DNA from: Bimastos eiseni
Taxonomy: Eukaryota > Annelida > Clitellata > Crassiclitellata > Lumbricidae
Assembly: GCA_959347315.1 (NCBI GenBank)
Contig: OY365807.1
Coordinates: 59,643,384 to 59,707,383, forward strand
Length of the DNA: 64,000 bases
Direction of reading: 5' to 3'
Shown here: piece after piece, positions 45,068 through 56,089 of the stretch
How the letters are laid out: each line of letters opens with the position of its first letter
Numbering within the stretch: position 1 is the stretch's first letter
Made by a program: the position numbers and the translations under genes
The notes under the pieces: model-generated
Told to the model about the DNA's origin: nothing
Database searches by the model: none
What the model saw: the letters and a program-made list of their open reading frames with translations, nothing else

Positions 45068-48000
45068 GGAGGAGGAGAAAGAGAAAGAGGAAGAAGAAGA
45101 GGAGACGAAGGAGGAGAAAGAGGAGGAGGAAGAGGAGACGATGGAGGAGAAAGAGGAGGAGGAGGAAGAGGAGACGGAGGAGGAGGAAGAGGAGACGATG
45201 GAGGAGGAGGAGGAGACGATGGAGAAGGAGGAGGAGGAAGAAGAGGAGACGGAGGAGGAGGAGGAGGAGGAGGAAGGGGAGACGATGGAGGAGGAGGAGA
45301 AGGAGGAGGAGGAGGAAGAGGGGACGATGGAGGAGGAGAAGAAGGAAATGGAGATGGAGGAGGAGGACGAGGAGGAAATGGAGATGGAGGAGGAGGAGAA
45401 AATGGAGATAGAGGAGGAGATGGAGGAGGAAGAGATGGAGGAGGAGGAGATGGAGGAGAAGGAGGAGTAGGAGGAGTAGGAGGAGGAGCAGGCACTTTTT
45501 TTGTCTCTTGGATATCATCATATTGAGGCTAAAGCCGCCTAAGTGAGAAGAAGTAATGACACAGCAATCTCCCCAGATAATTTCATTAACTAACTCATTA
45601 TCTGAGCACTTAGAACCAAATCTAATTATTTATGATATTACTTCAAACCAATTACATTATATTAAAGTTACTTCTCTGTGCGACATTGAAGTCCGCTAAA
45701 TATTTTCTGAATAGGAGCAACATCAATGAGATTGTTGTTACTGTTGTTATTGTTATTTTTACCGTTATTGTTATTTTTATTGTTATTGTTATCGTCATTG
45801 TCATTGTCATTGTTACTGTTGTTGTTGTTATTGTCATCGTTATTTTCAATGTTGTTGTTATTGTTATTGATATCGTTGTCGTTTTCGTTGTCGTTGTCGC
45901 TGTCGCTATCGTCATCGTTATCGTAATTTTTATTGCTATTGTTATTGTTATTTTTATTGTTGTTGTTACTGTTATTGTCATTTTTAGTGTTATTTTTAGT
46001 GTTACTGTTAGTGTTGTTGTTGTTGTCATCGCCGCCGTCGCTGTTGTTGTTGTCAATGTGTTCTAGAAAAAATTAACTCCCCTTTTGCATTAAGTACGTG
46101 AGTCAATTTGTCCTATGCAGAATTAACTCCATGGGAAGTGCATATTCACCAACGGGAGTGGGTATGTCCTAATAACAATGCACTTCACTACTCAATTTTT
46201 TTAGGAAGAATTAACTTCACCATAGTGTTTAAAAGAGGGACTGTATTTGACTTACTACACCGGGTCCACAGCTGCGAGACTGAATGATTTCTTCCGGAAA
46301 TCTTATCCTATCTCTCTTCAGTCAGGCATAAACCGACGATGAGGTTTTCACAGACCTTATTATTATCATCTCTCGTCCGTCAGTCAGCAGAGGCTGACGA
46401 TGAGGTTTTCCCAAAGTTTCTCCACTTTCTCTGTATGCGATTGTGTCCATTGCTGTTCTTATATCCATCTCCCATTCCTTGAGGTCTTCTCTCACATTAT
46501 CCATCCATATTTTTGTCTAGATATATGAATGTGTGAATGCGTGTGTAATATATATATAATGTGTGTATATATAAATAGAGAGATATTTCCTATTAGGCTA
46601 ATTGTATATAGTTCAGCTCATCTTCAGACAACATCATTGCACAGAGACTGCGTTCTTCCAAATCCTCCGTTGTAAAGCACCTTAGAAGTAGCTTGCTACT
46701 GACGACGCTGTAAAAAAAATTTAAATTATAATTACAATTACATTACCTGAGAGTACAACAGATTAAATAGATGTATATAAATGAGAAAATATATAACTTG
46801 CTGCTTTGTACAGTGGATCGGCTTTAAATCAGCAAGCTGAGTTAGGCTATCTCTCGCTGCGTGGAAGGCGTTGTGGTGGTTGTAACTAAACATTGTTTCT
46901 CTTGCTATAATGTGTTATGGTAAAAATAGTACTAAACAAGGCTAAGCGGCCATTCCATTCGACGCATTCGTTGAAATTAAATTCATTTCCCATTATGGCC
47001 TTTAGGCCTACCTTTCACTAAACGTCAGCGTCTATGCAGCGCAGTATTTAACCATAGAATCACTGGAAAATTAAAGATGAATCTAATATGCCTTTAGAGA
47101 CAAGAAGAGCTGGAATAGAGGAGATCCGATGATGGGGTCATGGGAATTAAATGCATTTCCCATTAGACCAACCTTTTCACTAAAATCGGCGCCTATACAG
47201 CCAATTATAAACTAGTGTTTGAGCAAATTTAATTACCGGTATCGCACGCAATTATTCACTATTCACGCTTCTATACGTGTCATATTGTCTGAATTCTAGC
47301 CTACAGCGCGAATTTTGGACACACAGTCATAAGTAGGCCTAATTATAGGTTGTAGGCCTATTCAGTATTCAGGCGGTTAGAATTGACTTGTAGGCCTAAG
47401 ATAACCACACTGGTCGCATGAACCGTAGATAGGAAAAAGCAAAATCAAGTCATATAATTTTTACGCACAGCCTAATTTTAGGCTATATCGTTAATTAAGT
47501 TTACATTATTGATAACTGATTACAGTGATTAGATAATAATATTCATTATAATTAATCAATGAATAAATAAGATATTGTCTTTTACTAATGATCAGAATGA
47601 GTACATTACTGTGCCGTAAAGAAAATCGAATCTGAGACTGACTTAAATAGGCAGTGCTATTTTGTAATATCCTAATTTATGGGTTGAGTATAATGTTTGT
47701 ATTTTCTGTTTCCATTGTTATAAAATTATCACTATAGTCAATTTTAATTTACAGGTCTTTATATCTTACAATATCAGTAAATCTCCGAAACTGTTGCAAG
47801 GCTAAAAGAAGCAAGAATTTAAAACATATGCCTGGCTCATTGAGCCCCTAACTGTTGTAGATCGAGTCGGGACAATAACTACCCAATACACCAATCCCAA
47901 CCCAAACCAACTCACTCCATGGGGAAATGCTGCCTACGCCACTGGCCGACTGCGTCTTACTGACCACAAGTTCGCAATTGTTTCAATCTCGACTTCGTGG

Positions 48001-51000
48001 CTAATATCACAAACTGTTCTATTGAAAATGATTTTGTCCAAACACGTTAAAAAAATCCTAAATAATTCATGTTTATAAAAAGTTTACTTGACCGTCTCTT
48101 CGCCGCCGCCACCGCCGCCACCGCCGCCACCGCCGCCACCGCCGCCANNNNNNNNNNNNNNNNNNNNNNNNNNNNNNNNNNNNNNNNNNNNNNNNNNNNN
48201 NNNNNNNNNNNNNNNNNNNNNNNNNNNNNNNNNNNNNNNNNNNNNNNNNNNNNNNNNNNNNNNNNNNNNNNNNNNNNNNNNNNNNNNNNNNNNNNNNNNN
48301 NNNNNNNNNNNNNNNNNNNNNNNNNNNNNNNNNNNNNNNNNNNNNNNAGGAGGTGGCAGTTTCATTGGCGATCGACTGAGCGTACATTCTGCTGAGGGAT
48401 CAGACAGTGGTCGAGGCACGACGAGTGAACCGGAAGCAGATCATACTTCTTTTTCTTCGGATGGACTCCGACTCATTCGGGTCAAAAGAAGCCCACCGCA
48501 CGAACACCGAACGACGACGACGATGACGTCACAGATGGACCAAGATACTCCAGGTGACGTCACAGCGTCTTCTTCTCTTATACTCTGCTGCTTCTGCCAC
48601 CTGACGAATAAACATCTCACTCATGAGGCATATCTCGATGACAAACATGAACTGCGTCATTTCATGTGAATTGCTATCTCTGTCTTTCTCGAGTCTGATT
48701 TACATCATTAACTGATAAAATATTGTGTTCTAAGACAATAGAGAGGGACTCTGTGTGAGATGCGTTCGATGTGATCGATGAAGAGAGGTTACTGCAGTTA
48801 AGACATCAGTTATCGAAATAATTATCATCATCGATGTCAAAGTCCGCCCCAGTGGCATTTAGCAGACTTTGGGAAGAATACATTCACAGCGACCTAACTA
48901 TTATGTAATGGCATCGTTTGTCTCCTGCCTTGTCTGTCTGTTAGTCTGTCTGTCTTGTAATCACTGTCTTGTAATAAGTCTGTCTCTCCTCTTATGCAGA
49001 TTACAAAATTGACGAGATTTCTTCAGCTAAATTTAAATCTCTCCTTCACCAATGTAATTGGTCATCAGCTTATTGCTCACATTTATCCTAATGCTGCAAA
49101 TGATGAATTTTCCTCTGTATTGACATCCATTTATAATTTAGCCATTCCTAAAATTAATAAACTGGTGACTAAACGTAATAATTTAAAAACACCTTGGATG
49201 ACTGTTGGCCTCCTCAAGTCATCCCCAAAAAAGTATATCTGAAATTTCTCAAAAACCCATGCAGCTAGTATGAATAAATAAAATTTCGTGCGTTACATAA
49301 ATAAGTTTCGAGCATTAAGGATCAAGACAGATCCAAGCGTTATCTCACTAACAGTCAACAGCTCGTTGACTTCCAGAGACACTAATACTAATCAAAATAA
49401 GGTGTTCTTTGTCCTTTACTGATTCTAATCCTCATTAACGACCCTTTCCAGTTCTTCATGCTTGACCGAATTCACTCCCTTTGCTGATCACTCCTTTGAA
49501 ATTTCACACAAGATGAAACAACCCGGTATAGAAACCTCATAAAAATGACTAATTGTGTGTGAAAAGTTGCATTGAGATTAACTGAAAACAGAAGTGATCA
49601 ACGAGCATATAGAACTGATCATTGAAAACAAAGAACTGATCATTGAAAACATAGAACTGATCATTAAAAAGAACTGATCATTGAAAGCATAGAACTGATC
49701 ATTGAACATATAGAACTGATCATTGAAAACATAGAACTGATCATTGAACATATAGAACTGATCATTGAACATATAGAACTGATCATTGAAAGCATAGAAC
49801 TGATCATTGAACATATAGAACTGATCATTGAAAACATAGAACTGATCATTGAACATATAGAACTGATCATTGAAAACAAAGAACTGATCATTGAAAACAT
49901 AGAACTGATCATTAAAAAGAACTGATCATTGAAAGCATAGAACTGATCATTGAACATATAGAACTGATCATTGAAAACATAGAACTGATCATTGAACATA
50001 TAGAACTGATCATTGAACATATAGAACTGATCATTGAAAGCATAGAACTGATCATTGAACATATAGAACTGATCATTGAAAACATAGAACTGATCATTGA
50101 ACATATAGAACTGATCATTGAAAACATAGAACTGTTCATTGAAAACAAAGAACTGATCATTGAAAACATAGAACTGATCATTAAAAACATAGAACTGATC
50201 ATTAAAAACATAGAACTGATCATTGAAAATATAGAACTGATCATTGAAAACCTAGAACTGATCATTGAACATATGGAACTGATCATTAAAAACATAGAGC
50301 TGATCATTGAACATGTGGAACTGATCATTGAACATATAGAACTGATCATTGAACATATAGAACTGATCATTGAAAACATAGAACTGATCATTGAACATAT
50401 AGAACTGATCATTGAACATACAGAACTGATCATTGAAAATATAGAACTGATCATTGAAAATATAGAACTGATCATTGAACATATAGAACTGATCATTGAA
50501 AGCATAGAACTGATCATTGAACATATAGAACTGATCATTGAAAACATAGAACTGATCATTAAAAACATAGAACTGATCATTAAAAACATAGAACTGATCA
50601 TTGAAAACATAGAACTGATCATTGAACATATAGAACTGATCATTGAACATATAGAACTGATCATTGAAAGCATAGAACTGATCATTGAACAAATAGAACT
50701 GATCATTGAAAACATAGAACTCATTATTGAACATATAGAACTGATCATTGAAAACATAGAACTGATCATTGAAAACAAAGAACTGATCATTGAAAACATA
50801 GAACTGATCATTGAAAACATAGAACTGATCATTAAAAACATAGAACTGATCATTAAAAACATAGAACTGATCATTGAAAACATAGAACTGATCATTGAAA
50901 ACCTAGAACTGATCATTGAACATATAGAACTGATCATTAAAAACATAGAGCTGATCATTGAACATGTGGAACTGATCATTGAACATATAGAACTGATCAT

Positions 51001-54000
51001 TGAACATATAGAACTGATCCATGAAAACATAGAACTGATCATTGAAAGCATAGAACTGATCATTGAACATACTGAACTGATCATTAAAAACATAGAACTG
51101 ATCATTGAAAACATAGAACTGATCATTGAAAACATCGAACTGATCATTGAAAACATAGAACTGATCATTAAAAACATAGAACTGATCATTGAACATATAG
51201 AACTGATCATTGAACATACAGAACTGATCATTGAAAATATAGAACTGATCATTGAAAATATAGAACTGATCATTGAACATATAGAACTGATCATTGAAAG
51301 CATAGAACTGATCATTGAACATATAGAACTGATCATTGAAAACATAGAACTGATCATTAAAAACATAGAACTGATCATTAAAAACATAGAACTGATCATT
51401 GAAAACATAGAACTGATCATTGAACATATAGAACTGATCATTGAACATATAGAACTGATCATTGAAAGCATAGAACTGATCATTGAACAAATAGAACTGA
51501 TCATTGAAAACATAGAACTCATTATTGAACATATAGAACTGATCATTGAAAACATAGAACTGATCATTGAAAACAAAGAACTGATCATTGAAAACATAGA
51601 ACTGATCATTGAAAACATAGAACTGATCATTAAAAACATAGAACTGATCATTAAAAACATAGAACTGATCATTGAAAACATAGAACTGATCATTGAAAAC
51701 CTAGAACTGATCATTGAACATATAGAACTGATCATTAAAAACATAGAGCTGATCATTGAACATGTGGAACTGATCATTGAACATATAGAACTGATCATTG
51801 AACATATAGAACTGATCCATGAAAACATAGAACTGATCATTGAAAGCATAGAACTGATCATTGAACATACTGAACTGATCATTAAAAACATAGAACTGAT
51901 CATTGAAAACATAGAACTGATCATTGAAAACATCGAACTGATCATTGAAAACATAGAACTGATCATTGAACATAAAGAACTGATCATTAAAAACATAGAA
52001 CTGATCATTGAAAACATAGAACTGATCATTGAAAACATAGAACTGATCATTGAACATATAGAACTGATCATTGAAAACCTAGAACTGATCATTGAACATA
52101 TAGAACTGATCATTAAAAACATAGAGCTGATCATTGAACATGTGGAACTGATCATTGAACATATAGAACTGATCATTGAACATATAGAACTGATCCATGA
52201 AAACATAGAACTGATCATTGAAAGCATAGAACTGATCATTGAACATACTGAACTGATCATTAAAAACATAGAACTGATCATTGAAAGCATAGAACTGATC
52301 ATCGAACAAATAGAACTGATCATTGAAAACATAGAACTCATTATTGAACATATAGAACTGATCATTGAAAACATAGAACTGATCATTGAAAACAAAGAAC
52401 TGATCATTGAAAACATAGAACTGATCATTGAAAACATAGAACTGATCATTAAAAACATAGAACTGATCATTAAAAACATAGAACTGATCATTGAAAACAT
52501 AGAACTGATCATTGAAAACCTAGAACTGATCATTGAACATATAGAACTGATCATTAAAAACATAGAGCTGATCATTGAACATGTGGAACTGATCATTGAA
52601 CATATAGAACTGATCATTGAACATATAGAACTGATCCATGAAAAATAGAACTGATCATTGAAAGCATAGAACTGATCATTGAACATACTGAACTGATCAT
52701 TAAAAACATAGAACTGATCATTGAAAACATAGAACTGATCATTGAAAACATCGAACTGATCATTGAAAACATAGAACTGATCATTGAACATAAAGAACTG
52801 ATCATTAAAAACATAGAACTGATCATTGAAAACATAGAACTGATCATTGAAAACATAGAACTGATCATTGAACATATAGAACTGATCATTGAAAACCTAG
52901 AACTGATCATTGAACATATAGAACTGATCATTAAAAACATAGAGCTGATCATTGAACATGTGGAACTGATCATTGAACATATAGAACTGATCATTGAACA
53001 TATAGAACTGATCCATGAAAACATAGAACTGATCATTGAAAGCATAGAACTGATCATTGAACATACTGAACTGATCATTAAAAACATAGAACTGATCATT
53101 GAAAGCATAGAACTGATCATTGAACATACAGAACTGATCATTGAAAACATAGAACTGATCATTGAACATATAGAACTGATCATTGAACATACAGAACTGA
53201 TCATTAAAAACATAGAACTGATCATTGAACATATAGAACTGATCATTGAACATATAGAACTGATCATTGAATATACAGAACTGATCATTAAAAACATAGA
53301 ACTGATCATTGAGAACATAGAACTGATCATTGAAAACATAGAACTGATCATTGAACATATAGAACTGATCATTGAACATATAGAACTGATCATTGAAAAC
53401 ACAGAACTGATCATTGAACATATAGAACTGATCATTGAAAACATAGAACTGATCATTGAACATATAGAACTGGTCATTTAAAACATAGAACTGATCATTG
53501 AACATATAGAACTGATCATTGAAAACATAGAACTGATCATTGAAAATATAGAACTGATCATTGAAAGCATAGAACTGATCATTGAAAATATAGAACTGAT
53601 CATTGAAAACACAGAACTGATCAAAGAACATATAGAACTGATCATTGAAAACATAGAACTGATCATTGAACATATAGAACTGATCATTGAAAACACAGAA
53701 CTGATCATTGAACATATACAACTGATCATTTAAAACATAGAACTGATCATTGAACATATAGAACTGATCATTGAAAGCATAGAACTGATCATTGAACATA
53801 TAGAACTGATCGTGAAACAGATGCTATGTTGATGGCAACATGTACTTCTGTAGCGCATGCTAATGTATTACGTCGACTTGAACATTCCTTCGACAATGTG
53901 CCGACGCCCGACACTAATGACAGCCATGCAACTCCAGAGCATGATCTTCTGAGGATGTTTCACAGTCAGGTTTATGCACTCCGGCTTTAATTCTTATCTA

Positions 54001-55290
54001 TCAGGAAATCTCCTGACATACATGTACATGTCATGTGTTGGTCTGGTTGTCAAAGAGGCGTAAAGTGCGTTCTACGCTGAACAAGACCTTCTCCCCATCT
54101 CAGAACTCACTGCCCAATGGAATCTACCTGCGCCTCTGAACCTCAATAACCAGCTGTTGCTTCATTTGTGTGTTGCAGCCCCTCAGACCGAACTGCAGGC
54201 AGCAGAGGCGCACTGTTGATGAGCTGGCAATAATCTTGCAATTATCCCGCAACTCCTGCAGGCGCCAACTTTCACACACAATTGGTCATTTCTATGAGGT
54301 TTCTATGGGAGGATCGTGTCTTCCTATCAATAATGACATTGCAGAAAATTTATCTTGAGACGTTGATTTTAAAAGCTAAATGCCCCTGGCAATATTAAAT
54401 AGAAATATTTGAATTGGTTCGAAGCCATAATAGAAATAGCAGCACTGGATGGCTGAAAAACGATAAAGAATATGGACGATGCAAGACTTTTGCACACCAC
54501 TGTATTTTCAGTTAAGAAGTTATCCGTCTTCTTATTTGTGTTATCGTAAAGTTATTATGGGGTACCTAGCTAGTGGTGCTCAGGACCTTTTATGTTTCTC
54601 CCTTTGAGCCATTGTTCCTACATTTCCTGTACATATGTGATATATGTTTATCTGTTTGTCTTCGTTTCAATATCAAACTTGGATTGTGTGTGATTGTACT
54701 CGTCGTCCACAGGTGGCTACTCCACACTCTCTCACTGTCGCCTTCTCTCAACTGTTCCCGAAGACGTCACGAGTAGTCATGACAACGAGATTGCCATGCG
54801 ACAGTTACGTCATAGCAACAGCAGCAGTCGCACCCCGACCGACAGATGGGGCGCCAACATCGCCAGGTTTCGCCCTCTGGCGATGACGACGACCGACGTC
54901 CATTCTGACTGCTCACAGTCTCCTCTTCCTCCTCGGAGAGAGATCATCTATGTGGCTAATGTGAGCCAAGAGGATGAGAACGCTGCTGCTGCTGCTGCTT
55001 CACTGCTCCTCGCCAGAGAGCGCTTCATACACGATTCTTGTCCAGTGTCGACCTCTGGCGAATACTACACGAATGACATACCTGATAAGCCTTGCGTAGG
55101 ACATTCGGGAATTCAGTCGACATTCGCCAGGTGGCAGCAACAGCCGCAGCAGCTGCAGACGAAGGATGAGAGGACGCTGCGATACGAAGAGGAGCGAGAC
55201 GCAGCAGCAGCGACACCTGTTGGCGAATTATACTGTGATATACAATATCAGCTGATGCTTCTACAGAGTGGTCGATCTTCCACTGTATGA
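39666..55290 (+). CDS. Protocadherin, seven cadherin repeats (delta-1-like layout), five-exon model
   Basis: This is a cell-surface adhesion protein. Homophilic calcium-dependent binding by extracellular cadherin (EC) repeats is known for the family. Modelled exons are 39666-40113, 41361-43996, 44760-44951, (gap)48348-48553 and 54713-55290. In residue numbers from the chosen Met, the signal peptide is about 59-84, EC1 85-197, EC2 to 313, EC3 to 421, EC4 to 529, EC5 to 634, EC6 to 740, EC7 to about 845 and the helix about 896-918. Then comes a tail that includes poly-His/Gln, 'SVHSAEGSDSGRG' and a C-terminal exon of 192 residues. Phases join at 1 (exons 1/2), 0 (2/3) and 1 (4/5). The exon 3/4 junction is lost in the N gap. 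Seven ECs recall vertebrate Pcdh1/7/9/11, but I claim no orthology. The last intron holds a 4.2-kb satellite. Confidence 0.85.
41361..43996 (+). CDS. Protocadherin exon 2: EC1-EC7, transmembrane helix, proximal tail
   Basis: It follows TGATTGACAG and starts 'ARIDRDSIC', a conserved protocadherin EC1 motif. Calcium-linker motifs in order are DVNDNSP, DVNDNNP, DVNDNAP, DVNDLDP, DINDERP and DRNDNAP. EC7 has no terminal DxNDN, as expected for the last repeat. Its 'LDDL' replaces the LDRE seen in EC2, EC4 and EC6. A Gly-Ala-Thr-Gly minisatellite precedes the helix. The helix is followed by 'RRQDKRKRQ' and then His/Gln runs. The donor chosen is GAACAG|GTGGGA (phase 0). If it is not used, the frame continues 17 residues to a stop at 44045-44047, giving a possible short-tail isoform. 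Confidence 0.9.
43497..43560 (+). repeat. Coding minisatellite (GGGGCCACTGGA)n before the membrane helix
   Basis: A 12-base unit, GGGGCCACTGGA, is repeated about five times and encodes Gly-Ala-Thr-Gly between EC7 and the membrane helix. It is in frame, so copy-number change would alter stalk length without a frameshift. Confidence 0.85.
44760..44951 (+). CDS. Protocadherin exon 3: cytoplasmic segment
   Basis: A strong acceptor (pyrimidine tract and TGTACAG) opens a 192-base, phase-0 exon encoding 'VSVGSGTRDNVRSIVCQSKR...', Ser- and Asn-rich towards its end, closing with 'NNNELE' at CTCGAG|GTAAAA. There is no known domain. Support comes from matching phase with exon 2, both splice sites, and a stop directly after the donor. 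It could also be an alternative exon. Confidence 0.6.
44996..45487 (+). repeat. GGA/GAA-rich purine tract in protocadherin intron 3
   Basis: AGGAGGAGGAAGAGG-type sequence with a sub-repeat containing GAGACGATGG. Poly-Glu and poly-Pro frames here are not genes. Confidence 0.92.
45726..46058 (+). repeat. (GTTATT)n-type T-rich array in intron 3
   Basis: TTGTTATTGTTATTTTTATTG-type degenerate repeats. The Val/Ile-rich frame on the + strand and the Thr/Met/Ile-rich frame on the - strand are artefacts. Confidence 0.9.
46067..48080. other. Intronic, no gene recognised
   Basis: AT-rich sequence between protocadherin exons 3 and 4. Several TAGGCCTA-like words are scattered at 46980-47480. An additional tail exon may hide here, because the exon 3 to exon 4 junction is unresolved, but I could not pick one. 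Confidence 0.4.
48101..48347. other. (GCC)n run and 200-base assembly gap
   Basis: 48101-48147 is (CCGCCA)n. 48148-48347 is exactly 200 N, a typical placeholder size. The sequence after the gap resumes AGGAGGTGGCAG, so the gap probably hides GC-rich trinucleotide repeat and the 5' boundary of exon 4. Confidence 0.95.
48348..48553 (+). CDS. Protocadherin exon 4 (partial, 5' end in gap): cytoplasmic motif
   Basis: In the frame that joins exon 5 it encodes 'GGGSFIGDRLSVHSAEGSDS', then 'GRGTTSEPEADHTSFSSDGLRL' in a Ser/acidic context, then a basic stretch and 'SQMDQDTP'. A Ser-Asp-Ser-Gly-Arg-Gly motif of this kind is, from memory, seen in tails of invertebrate non-clustered protocadherins. The donor CCAG|GTGACG is phase 1 and matches exon 5. 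Without splicing the frame runs to a stop at 48667-48669, an alternative end. Its 5' limit cannot be set. Confidence 0.65.
48985..49420 (+). mobile_element. LINE fragment C (pre-reverse-transcriptase linker)
   Basis: The frame 48994-49242 reads like the linker between endonuclease and reverse transcriptase of CR1/Jockey-like LINEs ('LTSIYNLAIPKINKLV', 'KTPWMTVGLLKSS'). After a stop it continues in shifted frames ('NFSKTH', 'INKFRALRI') to about 49420. No catalytic region is present. It is intronic, in the protocadherin's sense orientation. Confidence 0.65.
49528..54306. mobile_element. Possible TIR-bounded unit enclosing a satellite array
   Basis: 49528-49570 (ATAGAAACCTCATAAAAATG then ACTAATTGTGTGTG and AAAAGTTGC) matches 54264-54306 in reverse complement at roughly 38 of 43 positions. 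Inside are the 21-bp array and about 450 bases of non-repetitive DNA (53815-54263) with no recognised gene. I read this as a non-autonomous element whose internal tandem repeat expanded. No target duplication was found, so an inverted dispersed repeat on either side is an alternative. Confidence 0.5.
49577..53812 (+). repeat. 21-bp satellite array, about 200 units, with higher-order structure
   Basis: The unit is GAACTGATCATTGAAAACATA, with variants in the last six bases (CATATA, AGCATA, AACCTA, AACAAA). Marker variants recur at whole multiples of 21: GATCCATG at 51016, 51814, 52192, 52633 and 53010 (spacings 798, 378, 441 and 377, the last shortened by a 1-base deletion at 52641), and CTCATTATTG at about 50719, 51517 and 52336. 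Each unit carries TGATCA. Frames of 791 (+) and 987 (-) residues result from a stop-free 21-base unit. Confidence 0.97.
54307..54712. other. Intronic, no gene recognised
   Basis: Unique sequence leading to a good acceptor with a pyrimidine-rich run and GTCCACAG at 54705-54712. Confidence 0.5.
54713..55290 (+). CDS. Protocadherin exon 5: C-terminal cytoplasmic tail and stop
   Basis: It opens after CGTCCACAG and reads 'GYSTLSHCRLLSTVPEDV', continuing for 192 residues to TGA at 55288-55290. Content includes Ser/Arg-rich stretches, an Ala run (GCT repeat at about 54981-54998), 'REIIYVANVSQEDE', 'GEYYTNDIP' and 'GELYCDIQYQLMLL'. Several tyrosines could be docking or phosphorylation sites, which is speculation. 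No known domain is seen. The frame is open and the composition is protein-like. The phase agrees with exon 4. Confidence 0.7.
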
Positions 55291-55483
55291 TCCAACAGCA
55301 CCACCTCCTCAGATCCCTCTATCTCCCTCTTTGCCTGCTTCTCTCTGCCTGCCTATGTCTACCTATATGTCTCTCTCTCTCTCTGTCTGCCTCTTTGTCT
55401 GCCTCTTTATCTCGATGTGCTGAGGTCGGATCAAAGACAATGTTCATCAGACGGCATCTTTGAAAAGAATCAATTTAAGGAAG

Positions 55484-55489
55484 ATTAAA
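55484..55489 (+). terminator. Candidate polyadenylation signal ATTAAA
   Basis: ATTAAA lies 194 bases after the protocadherin stop codon. It is the first plausible variant poly(A) signal. Weak on its own. Confidence 0.25.
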
Positions 55490-55727
55490 TATTATGTTTT
55501 AAACGATGATTAGCTTTGTCAGCGTTTATCTAGTGATTAATCGGTTGCTAATGAATGGTTTATTAATTATGTCCAATTCTTTCTCATTCAGTTGACTGAA
55601 CCGAATCCACCGATTTTTGTTAATCGAATTAATTTAGAGATTATGGAGGAAAAAAGCCTACAATTAAGAAAGAACGATTTTTCATTTCGGCAAAATAAGA
55701 TTGTTTGTCTGCGTCTGTGTGTCTGTG

Positions 55728-56083
55728 CGTCTTTCTACGTGTCTTTCTACGTGTCTTTCTACGTGTCTTTCGACGTGTCTTTCTACGTGTCTTTCTACGT
55801 GTCTTTCGACGTGTCTTTCTACGTGTCTTTCGACGTGTCTTTCTACGTGTCTTTCTACGTGTCTTTCTACGTGTCTTTCTACGTGTCTTTCGACGTGTCT
55901 TTCTACGTGTCTTTCTACGTGTCTTTCTACGTGTCTTTCTACGTGTCTTTCTACGTGTCTTTCTACGTGTCTTTCTACGTGTCTTTCTACGTGTCTTTCT
56001 ACGTGTCTTTCTACGTGTCTTTCTACGTGTCTTTCTACGTGTCTTTCTACGTGTCTTTCTACGTGTCTTTCTACGTGTCTGTC
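55728..56083 (+). repeat. 12-bp minisatellite GTCTTTCTACGT, about 29 copies
   Basis: Nearly perfect tandem copies of GTCTTTCTACGT with a GTCTTTCGACGT variant in five of them, all in the left half. Because 12 is a multiple of three, the frames give Phe-Tyr-Val-Ser, Cys-Leu-Ser-Thr and, on the - strand, Arg-His-Val-Glu repeats. I see no evidence of translation. Confidence 0.96.
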
Positions 56084-56089
56084 TCTGTC

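Noticed and set aside
49912..53799. Very long open frames (up to 987 residues) in the 21-bp array on both strands
   Set aside because: They follow from a stop-free unit whose length is a multiple of three. Both strands are open, frames end at single-base indels, and the translations are seven-residue repeats with no start context or splice evidence.
49577..53812. CRISPR-like array (21-bp units)
   Set aside because: Units are directly adjacent with no unique spacers, and the genome is eukaryotic. It is a satellite.
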